From positions 1 through 34,416 of the forward strand of contig CAIXLU010000519.1 in assembly GCA_903920315.1 (NCBI GenBank): DNA of 34,416 nucleotides, in the 5' to 3' direction. A program made the position numbers and the translations under genes. Origin of the DNA: an uncultured Oscillochloris sp. GTDB taxonomy: Bacteria; Chloroflexota; Chloroflexia; Chloroflexales; Chloroflexaceae. Under the pieces are notes generated by a model, which did not search any database, was not told where the DNA came from, and was given only the letters and a program-made list of their open reading frames with translations. Each line of letters begins with the position of its first letter. The stretch's first letter is position 1. This document shows positions 7,868-17,200 of the stretch, one piece after another.

Positions 7868-10800
7868 TCAACTATCGTTCCGCGACCGGCGATACGCCTC
7901 GCGTGCGAGGCGGGGGATTGATGGTTGCTCCGGCACTGGGACAGGATTCAGTAGGTCGAGATACGCGGCAAAACGTGCGACTGTCGGTGATTCGAAGAGG
8001 CGACGCAGGGGAACTTCCACCCCAAACATCGTACGTACGCGAGAAATCAATTGGGTAGCCAGGAGCGAATGGCCGCCCAGATCGAAAAAGTCGTCCTGGA
8101 TGCCGACACGTTCCACACCTAGCAGCGTCGCCCACAGTGCCGCAAGGCTGATCTCGGTGGGTGTCGTTGGTGGCACATAGGTGTGCTGCGATTCGCTTGG
8201 TTGGGCTGAGAGTGAGGAGAGGGCTGTGCGGTCAATCTTGCCGTTGGGAGTGAGTGGCATGGTAGGCAGGGCGATAAACGCGCTAGGCACCATGTAGCTG
8301 GGTAGCTTTTCGGCCAAGTAGTCGCGCAGTTCGCCTGAAGAAGGGTGCGGTGCCTGCGTGACAACATAGGCCACCAACCGTTGGTCGTCGCCGTGCTTGT
8401 TCACCACGACGACAGCTTGCTGCACCAGCGGCTGCTGGCTCAGCAGTGCCTCGATCTCGCCTAGTTCGATGCGGAAGCCACGCAGCTTCACTTGGAAGTC
8501 CATGCGGCCCAGATACTCTAGGTTCCCGTCGGGCAGCCATCGCGCCAGATCCCCGGTGCGATAGAGCTGCCCCGCCCCGAAGGGGTTGGCAATGAATCGC
8601 TCGGTGGTCAACTCGGGCCGGTTACGGTAGCCGCGCCCTACCTGCACCCCACCGATGTACAGATCACCCGCCACCCCTATCGGCATCGGTTGAAGGCGCG
8701 CATCAAGCACATATAACTGCGTGTTGGCCACCGGACGCCCAATTGGTACCACGGGATGGCTGCGTTCGCGCTGACACGGCCAGAAACTCACATCCACCGC
8801 CGCCTCGGTCGGGCCATACAGATTGTGCAGTTCGGCCTGCGACTGCGCGAAGAAGCGTTGTTGCAGCCCATCGGCGAGGGCTTCGCCGCTACAGATGACC
8901 CGGCGTAGACTGGGACATGCGGGCAGCACATCCGCCGCCACGAAGGCGTCGAGCATCGAGGGCACAAAATGCAGGGTCGTGATCTGGTGGGCCTGGATGA
9001 GCGTGGCCAGATAGGCGGGGTCGCCATGGCCTTTCGGGCGGGCGACGACCAGCGGGGCACCAGTGAACAGGGGCCAGAAGAACTCCCATACCGAGACATC
9101 AAAGCTGAAGGGGGTTTTCTGTAGCACCCGATCATCGGGCTGGAGGTGATAGGTGTCCTGCATCCACCAGAGCCGGTTCACCACGCCACGATGCTCATTC
9201 ATGGCTCCCTTGGGCCGTCCAGTCGAGCCGGAGGTGTAGATCATGTAGGCGAGGTGCTGGGGCTGAACGCCGCTTGCCGGGGTGGTCTCTGGCTGCGCCG
9301 CAATGGTTGGACACTCCCGATCCAGGCAAACCACCTGCGCGGCGGTGGGCGGCAGGCTCGGCCGCAGATGCGCCTGGGTGAGCAGCACCGGCACGGCGGC
9401 ATCGTCGAGCATGAAGGCGAGCCGCTCAGCGGGGTAGCTCGGGTCAAGCGGCACATACGCCCCACCCGCCTTGAGGATGCACAGCAGACCAATGACCATC
9501 TCTAGGGAGCGCTCACAGCAGATGCCCACCAGCACATCTGGCCCCACGCCGAGCGTTTGGAGGTGATAGGCAAGCTGGTTTGCGCGGGCATTCAGCTCGG
9601 CGTAGGTCAACTGCTGATCTTCAAAAATGACTGCCACGGCGTTGGGGGTGCGTTCAACTTGAGCTTCAAACAACTGGTGGATACAGCGGTCGCTGGGGTA
9701 GTCTGCTGCCGTATCGTTCCACTCCACGAGCAGTTGATGTCGTTCCGCATCGGAAAGTATCGGCAGATGGGCGATGCGCTGCTCCGGATCAGCTACGATA
9801 CCCTCCAGGAGGATCTGGAAATGGGTTGCCATGCGCGCCACGGTCGCGGCATCGAAGAGGTCGGTGTTGTATTCCCACACGCACTTTAGCCCGTCATCGC
9901 CCTCTTCCAGCAGCAGGGTGAGGTCGAATTTCGCGCTGTTCGTCGCGACATCTATGGTCGCCGTTTGCAGTGGCCCCGCATGCGCGTCGGGCAGAATCCG
10001 GCCAGCAGAGACCGCGTGGGCATTCTGTAGTACCAGCATGACCTGGAACAACGGATTGTGGCTCAGGTTGCGTTTCGGCTGGAGTGCTTCTACCAACAGA
10101 TCAAAGGGAGTGTCCTGATGGTTGTAGGCTGCCACCGTCGTATCCCGCACGCGATGCAACAGTTCGACAAAGGTCGGGTTCCCCGCGAGGTTGTTGCGGA
10201 GAACCAGCGTGTTCACAAAAAAGCCAATCAGACTTTCGATTTCAATACGGGTACGATTGGCAACGACCGTGCCAACCACAATGTCGTCCTGTCCGCTGTT
10301 GCGTGCCAGGAGGATCGAAAAGGCCGACAACAACGTCATGAAGAGCGTTGTGCCAGTGCGCTCGCTCAGGGCGGTTAGCTTGGTGCGCAACGGTTGCCCG
10401 ACCATCACGACATGCTCGGCACCGGCAAAGGTTTGCACCGCAGGACGAGGGCGGTCAGTGGGTAGTTCTAGCAGGGCAGGGGCACCAGCAAGGTGCTGGC
10501 GCCAGTAGTCGAGCTGGCCCTCTTTCTCCTCACCACTCAGCCAGGCATGCTGCCAGGAGGCGAAGTCGGCGTACTGAATGGGCAACGGCGGGAGCGGAGA
10601 GGGCTGGCCGGTTGTGGATGCCACGTACAACGCACTGAGCTCGCGCACCAGTATACCCAGCGACCAGCCATCCGAAATGATGTGGTGCATCGTCAGCAGG
10701 AGGAGATGATCGGTGGGGGCTAGACGCAGCAATGTGGCGCGTAGGAGGGGACCGGTTGCGAGGTTGAAGGACTGTTGCGCTTCGGCTGTGGCACAGCGCA

Positions 10801-11245
10801 ATCCAGCCGCCCATGGGTTCTGCTCCCGAGAGAGATCGTCCTGCACGAGAACAAAGTCGGATAGCGCGGCGATCACCTGCTGTGCCGCCCCGCCCTGCTG
10901 CGGAAACGTGGTGCGCAGCGCCTCGTGTCGGCGGATGATCTCGGCAAAGCTTCGCTCCAGTGCGACCGTATCCAGCACGCCGGTTAGACGCACCGCAGTC
11001 GAAATGTTGTAGATGGAGCGGTTCTCGGTCAACTGGTCGAGAAACCAGAGCCGTTGCTGGGCAAACGAGAGTGGCAGGCTCTGATCCCGCGCAACGGGTG
11101 TGATGGGCGTTTGCTGTGCAGCACCGGCAGCAAGAAGTTGCTGAGTACGGGCTTTCTCCAAAAGCAGAGCGCGCTGCGCCGGGGTCAGATGCGCCAGTCG
11201 CTGCCTCAATTCATCAGCCCGGTCTTCGCGGTTGGTTACAGCCAT
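7868..11245 (-). CDS. NRPS module C-A-PCP, predicted serine
   Basis: 1125 residues. After an N-terminal helical leader (about 1-50) comes a condensation domain with HHIISDG (about 188). The adenylation domain has YTSGSTG at about 673, and the carrier protein has GGHSLL at about 1057. The C domain start (LSFAQQRLWFLDQL) fits the class that joins two L residues. Aligning by eye to the GrsA pocket gives D-V-W-H-I-S-L-V-D-K, nearly the published serine code (DVWHLSLIDK), so it should load L-serine. No epimerase or TE is present, so the chain must pass on or be released elsewhere. The start lies 2 bases after the hybrid gene's TGA, implying translational coupling and a direct hand-off from the hybrid. 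Confidence 0.93.
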   Translation of the reverse strand: MAVTNREDRADELRQRLAHLTPAQRALLLEKARTQQLLAAGAAQQTPITPVARDQSLPLSFAQQRLWFLDQLTENRSIYNISTAVRLTGVLDTVALERSFAEIIRRHEALRTTFPQQGGAAQQVIAALSDFVLVQDDLSREQNPWAAGLRCATAEAQQSFNLATGPLLRATLLRLAPTDHLLLLTMHHIISDGWSLGILVRELSALYVASTTGQPSPLPPLPIQYADFASWQHAWLSGEEKEGQLDYWRQHLAGAPALLELPTDRPRPAVQTFAGAEHVVMVGQPLRTKLTALSERTGTTLFMTLLSAFSILLARNSGQDDIVVGTVVANRTRIEIESLIGFFVNTLVLRNNLAGNPTFVELLHRVRDTTVAAYNHQDTPFDLLVEALQPKRNLSHNPLFQVMLVLQNAHAVSAGRILPDAHAGPLQTATIDVATNSAKFDLTLLLEEGDDGLKCVWEYNTDLFDAATVARMATHFQILLEGIVADPEQRIAHLPILSDAERHQLLVEWNDTAADYPSDRCIHQLFEAQVERTPNAVAVIFEDQQLTYAELNARANQLAYHLQTLGVGPDVLVGICCERSLEMVIGLLCILKAGGAYVPLDPSYPAERLAFMLDDAAVPVLLTQAHLRPSLPPTAAQVVCLDRECPTIAAQPETTPASGVQPQHLAYMIYTSGSTGRPKGAMNEHRGVVNRLWWMQDTYHLQPDDRVLQKTPFSFDVSVWEFFWPLFTGAPLVVARPKGHGDPAYLATLIQAHQITTLHFVPSMLDAFVAADVLPACPSLRRVICSGEALADGLQQRFFAQSQAELHNLYGPTEAAVDVSFWPCQRERSHPVVPIGRPVANTQLYVLDARLQPMPIGVAGDLYIGGVQVGRGYRNRPELTTERFIANPFGAGQLYRTGDLARWLPDGNLEYLGRMDFQVKLRGFRIELGEIEALLSQQPLVQQAVVVVNKHGDDQRLVAYVVTQAPHPSSGELRDYLAEKLPSYMVPSAFIALPTMPLTPNGKIDRTALSSLSAQPSESQHTYVPPTTPTEISLAALWATLLGVERVGIQDDFFDLGGHSLLATQLISRVRTMFGVEVPLRRLFESPTVARFAAYLDLLNPVPVPEQPSIPRLAREAYRRSRNDS

Positions 11246-11247
11246 GA

Positions 11248-14200
11248 TCAGATTCCTTCTTGCCTGAGCGACGTTGGCATCTCGTCAATCTCGTCCAGGA
11301 GTTTCAGAAGTTCCTCGTCCCCGGTCTGGGCAAGGAGATCAAGTTCGACGAGTTCGGCCAGATCAGCGATCGTCCGCTGCGCAAACAGCGTGTCGAGCGA
11401 GAGCGTAACCAGGAGCTGTTCTTGAATACGGTTCATCACCTGTACGGCCCGCAGCGAGTGACCACCCACTTCAAAGAAGTTGTCATGAATCCCGATCTGC
11501 TCGGCATGCAGTTCCAGCACGTCGCTCCAGATAGCAACGAGAGCTGATTCGGTCGCGGTGCGTGGAGCGACATATGCGGCTTTTTGAGTACGAATGGCAG
11601 CTTCCGGGGGCGGTAATGCGAGACGATCCACCTTGCCACCGGCGGTCAGCGGAAACGCGGTCAGGGGGACGTAGACGGCAGGCAGCATATACGCAGGCAG
11701 CTTTTGCGCCACAAAGCGACGAATGGCGGCGATGTCGAAGTCTGCCGGGTTGCTTCGCTCATCCTGGGGTGTCAGATAGGCAATGAGTTGGTTGTCCCCC
11801 ATGGCCTCGGTGCGCGCCAGCACCAGGGCTTGCCGCACAGCAGGATGTGCGTTGAGCGCGGCTTCGACCTCGCCCAATTCGATCCGAAAGCCACGCACCT
11901 TGACCTGAAAATCTTTGCGGCCAAGATATTCAATGGTCCCATCGGCGCGATAGCGTGCCCGATCCCCCATCATGTAGAGTCGCTCATCCCGTTCAGAGTT
12001 GGCGAAGGGATTGGGCACAAACCGCTCCGCCGTCAATTGGGGCTGGTCTCGATAGCCACGGGCGACGCCCACACCGCCAACGTAGAGGTCACCGGGGACG
12101 CCGATTGGCACAGGTTGCTTGTGGCGATCCAGAATATAGGTCTGCGTGTTGTCAATTGGTCGGCCAATCGGGACGCCATTGATCCCGTCCACATGTGCGT
12201 TGGCGCTGCGGGTGTCATACCAGGTGACATCAGCCGCCACCTCGGATGAACCGTACAGGTTGAGGAGCATCGCCTGCGGCAGTTGGGTATGGAACCGCTC
12301 ACAGAGCGCCGCCGGGAGCACCTCGCCGCTACAGACCCAGAGGCGCAGTGCGGGCAGGCGCTGCTGTAGGTCAGGAATCGTATCGAGCAGGGTGCGCAGG
12401 AGCGATGGGACGAGGACGAGGCGCGAGACCGCATGCCTAGCGAGCAACTCGACGAGGCGCGCAGGCTCTTTGATGACCTGGTCTGAGAGGAGCACACTTG
12501 GCACACCCCGCAGCAGCGGGCCGAAGACTTCCCAGATCGAATCGCCGAACGAGAGGGCCGTCTTCTGGCAACAGACATCGCCGGGGGCAAACGGGAATGT
12601 CCGCCACATCCAGTTGAAGCGGTTGATTGCCCCACGATGGTGGGCCTCAACGCCCTTTGGCTGGCCGGTTGAGCCAGATGTGTACAGAATATAGGCGAGA
12701 TGATCCGGTGTCACGGGAACGGCAGGGTTGTCGCTGGTGCCGAGATCGGCTGCTTGAGCCATCGTATCAATTTGGATGATCGTGATAGCCACGTCTGCTG
12801 GCACTCGCTCCCGCAGATCCCGCTGGGTCATGAGCTGTTTGGCCCCGGAATTTGTGAGGATGTAGGCCAGACGTGCAGCGGGCGTGGTGGGATCCAGCGG
12901 CAGGTAGGCGGCACCAGCCTTGAGAATGGCCAGCAGGCTGGCGACCATCATCGGCGACCGCTCGGCCATCACGCCCACGGGAGAGGTGCTTCCTACGCCA
13001 CGGGCAATCAGATCGTGGGCGAGGCGATTGGCCGTGGCGTTCAGTTCGCGGAAGGTGATCCGCTGCTCGCCATAGATCAAGGCCACGTGATCTGGGGTTG
13101 CCTCCACCTGGGCTTCAAACAGGTGATGAATACACTGCTGTGGGTAATCGGCCTGGGTCGCGTTCCACTCCACCAGTTGCTGCTGTTGTTCGGTCGGGCT
13201 GAGCAGCGGTAGCTGGGTGACCACCTCATGAGGGTTCGCCACGATAGCAGCCATAACGATCTGGAAGGCGTGCAACAGGTGGTCTATGGTAGCCGCGTCA
13301 AAAAGCTCCGTGCTGTAGTCGCAGTAGCAAGCCAGATCGCCGTTCACCTCAATCACATTGAGCGCCAGGTCGAAGGCCGCCGTCTCCTGGGGCATTGCGA
13401 GCAACGCCGCATCCAGTGCGCCTAACGTGGGCAGCAGCAAGGGCTGATCCAGATTGAACGTAACCGTGATCACGGGGGAACGCTGGGTTCCCTGGGCGGC
13501 ATTCAGCTTCTCGTAGAGCCGGGCGAAAGGATATTCCTGGTGTTCCAGTCCGTTGAGCAACAGGCGGCGCATCTGTTGTAGATAGCTCACACACGTCCCG
13601 TGGGTGTCGAGTTGGCTGCGAATGGGCAGCAGATGGGTGCAGTATCCGACCAGACCGCTGCTTCCTTCGGGGAAGCGCCCGCCGACAGGTATACCGATCA
13701 CGAAATCCGCTTGGTCGGCGATCCGGTGCAGGAAGGCGGCAAACCCGGCGAAGAGGGTCATGAACAGGGTACAGCCTTGGGTGCGGGCCAGTTGCCTGAG
13801 CTGATCGGCCAGTTCACGCGGAATCTGCCAAGTGACACGGCTGCCGCCGAAGCTCGTGGTTGTGGGACGCGGGCGATCAGTAGGTAGATCCAATACTGGC
13901 AGTGGCCCCGCCAGTTGGTCGAGCCAGTATGCCTCGTGTTCAGCCATCGCCGGGCTGTTCTTCTGCTGGGCCTGCCATATCAGGTAGTCACGGAACTGCA
14001 TCGGGGGCGCGGGGCGGATTGGGATGCCGGTATCGAGTGCGTTGTAGAACTGGCCCAGCTCTTGCACAATCAGCGACCACGACCAGCCATCGCTAAAGGC
14101 GTGATGGGCGCGCAGCACCAGGACGTGCTGCGCTGGGGCGAGCCGCACGAGGTGGCTGTCAAGCACCGGGCCAGTGGCTAGATTCAAGGGGCTATGGGTC

Positions 14201-17200
14201 GTCTCTTTCAGCCAGGCGTGCATGGCGGGGCGGCGCTCAGCTTCGGCCAAGTGCGCGAGATCGATCACTGGCAGCTCCACACGCCAGTTGGCCCAGACCT
14301 GCTGCACCTGCCCGCCGGGGTCAATTGTCGTGCGCAGTGCCTCGTGGCGATCAACGATCTGCTGGAGTGACTGGCGGAGCCAAGCTGGCTGGAGGTGCCC
14401 GTTCAGCTCGAAGCAGACGCAGTCGTGGTAGGCGACTGCCCCGGCGTTGCTCAGTTGGGCCAGCACCCACAACTGCTGCTGGGCCTCGTTCAGGGGCAGC
14501 GTATGGAGAATAGTAGGCGCGGATGCCTCCCTCCCCAACCCCTCCCCCACAAGGGGGGAGGGGCTTTGTACCGCTTGCGGCGGCGCTTCAGGCAGAATAC
14601 CACCGGCGCGCAGCTCGGCAATACTCTCCTGGATCGCCCGGATCAGGTCGTCAACATCGTCGTCCGTATGGGCGACGGACAGGAAGCAGTTGCGCCCTTC
14701 CCAGATAAACACGCCCTTGTCGAGCAGGTGGTAGAAGAAGAGATCCAGGTTGCTCGTGAAGACAAAACGGAAGAGGGAGCCAAAATGAACCATATGAATC
14801 GGCACCGCCTCGGCCGCAAACCAGGCATTGAGGGTATTCACCAGGCGCGTGGTGCGCTGGTTGAGCGCATCGTGCAGGGCCGGGCCATCAGCCTTGAGCC
14901 GCTGGAGGATTGCCCGCGCAGCGGCCATGGTTAGCGGGTGCTTCATAAAGGTCCCGGCAAAGAAGGTGGTCTCGGCGGTCGGGTGGGACGAATCACCATA
15001 GTTCCAGAAGCCACCATCAATGCAATCCATCCATGGGGCACGGCCCGCCACCAGCCCGATTGGCAGTCCACCACCAGGGATTTTGCCGTAGGTAGCAATA
15101 TCGGCGTCAACCCCAAACCATGCCTGGGCGCCGCCGGGGTGGATGCGAAAGCCGGTGATCGTTTCGTCAAAGATCAGGGTTATACCTGTCTCGCGGGTCA
15201 GCGTACGCAGTTGGCGCAAGAATGCCGCTGGCTGGAGATCAGGATGGCGGCTCTGGACGGGCTCAACCAGAACGGCGGCCAACTCGTGGGCGTGGGCGCG
15301 GATCACGTCGAGTGATTGGGGGTTGCCATACTCCAGGATCAGAGCCTCGGCCAGCGCACTGTCCGGCACACCCGGAAAAACCGAAACAGCCTGGGGTTGC
15401 TCATTCCCGGATTCGGCCATGCCCAGGGTTATCTCGGCGTGACCGTGATACGAGCCGGTAAAGTAGGCAATCTTCGTGCGCTTCGTCTTGGTGCGTGCAA
15501 TCCGCAGGGCGGTCATCACCGCCTCGGTGCCGGTATTACAGAACGTGACCCGTTCCATCCCGGTCAACTCACAGACCAACTGGGCAACTTCACCGGCCAT
15601 CTGGGTGGTGGGGCCGATGCCGAGACCCTTCTGGAGCTGCGCGGCCACCGCCTCGGTCACGAATGGCGGGGCGTGACCGAAGAGCAGCACCCCAAAGCCC
15701 ATCGTAATATCGAGATAGCGGTTTCCGTCCACATCCCAGAAGTAAGCGCCCTCCGCCCGTTCGCCCATCAGGGGGTAGAGCATCTCCTTGATCGAGGGGC
15801 GGAAGCCCGCCGAGGCGCGGTTGTCGGCGAGGACGCTGCGGTAGGTCTGGGTCAGTTCTTTCGATCTACGAGTGCGCTGGTTGTAGCGCGCCACAAGGGC
15901 ATCGCGATGCTCCTGCTGGCGCGGCGTGAGCTGTGCAGATTGGGTCTGCGGCTTCTTCCAGGTGGCAAAGGTGTCGGGGAGAGGAGTATGATTCCCCCCT
16001 CCCGGCCTCCCCCCGCTGGGGGGAGGTGTGTCGTGACTCCCGCCCCCAGCAGGGGGAGGTGTGTCGTGACTCCCGCCCCCAACGGGGGAGGGTTGGGGAG
16101 GGGGCGCTGGGATCGTACTTGGTGACATCTGGGTAGCACCGCCCAAAACGTGCAACTGCTGAGTCATCAGTTGCGACATGGCTGCAAGCTGGTCGCGCAT
16201 GATCCGTTCGATGGTGCTACTGCCCTCACCTCCCCAGCTCTCCTCTCCCAGGGAAGGAGAAGGGAAGTGATGCAATCTCTCATTGGGAAGCGGTTCGGCT
16301 CCCCTCCCCCAGGGCGGGGGAGGGGCTGGGGGTGGGGGCTCCGGCGGCGGGAGCTGATCGTCAAGGTAGTCCGCCAGGGTCGCGATGTTGGTGAGATCTT
16401 CAAAAAATTGGCGGATGGTCAGCTTGACGCCATACGTTTGCCCAACGTCGCGCACCGCGTTCGCCAGCACAATTGAGTCAGCGCCCAGCTCCAGGAAGGG
16501 CACATCCAACCCGATCTCGTGGGGCGGGAGTTGGAAGGCACTGGCCATCAGTGCCACCAACTCTTGCTGGAGTTGCTGCTGGCGGGCGGGGCGAGGGAGG
16601 GACTGGGGCGCTAGCGCGGAGGTATTCTGCGCGTCACCCGGCACAAGTACGGCTGCTGGGGGCGTCTGGCTGCTCATCAGCATATCTCTTTCATGGATCC
16701 AGTAGCGTTTTTGCTGAAACGGATAGGTTGGCAGGGGGATGCGTCGTCGCTGCTCATCACGATCAAAGCCCTTCCCATCAAACTCAACCCCGCGTGTGTA
16801 GAGCGTAGCGAGGCTAGTGAGCATGGTTTCCCAATCGTCCCTGCCCTGCATGAGCGATGGGAGACAAACCGCATCGGACGCAGTCTGCCGGATGAGCCCG
16901 GCCAGCACCGGCTTGGGGCCGATTTCTAGGACGAGATGCCCCTGCTGAACTAATGTCTGGACACCCGCCATGAAGTGAACCGGCTCGCGGGCGTGCTTGC
17001 ACCAGTACGCCGCGTCAGGCGTGTATCCCGTGGCCCACATAGCCCCGGTCAGGTTCGAGACCAGCGGGATGCGCGGGGGCTGTAGCTTGATCCTGCCCAC
17101 AACCTGGGCAAGCTGTGCCAACATTGGCTCGATCAGTGGGGAATGGAAAGCATGCGAGACAGTGAGCGGCTGCGCTTCGATACCGGCCGCCGCCAGAGCC

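Noticed and set aside
16025-16080. 33-bp tandem repeat as a CRISPR or origin iteron
   Set aside because: There are only two units, they are in frame within a proline/glycine-rich linker, and there is no spacer structure.
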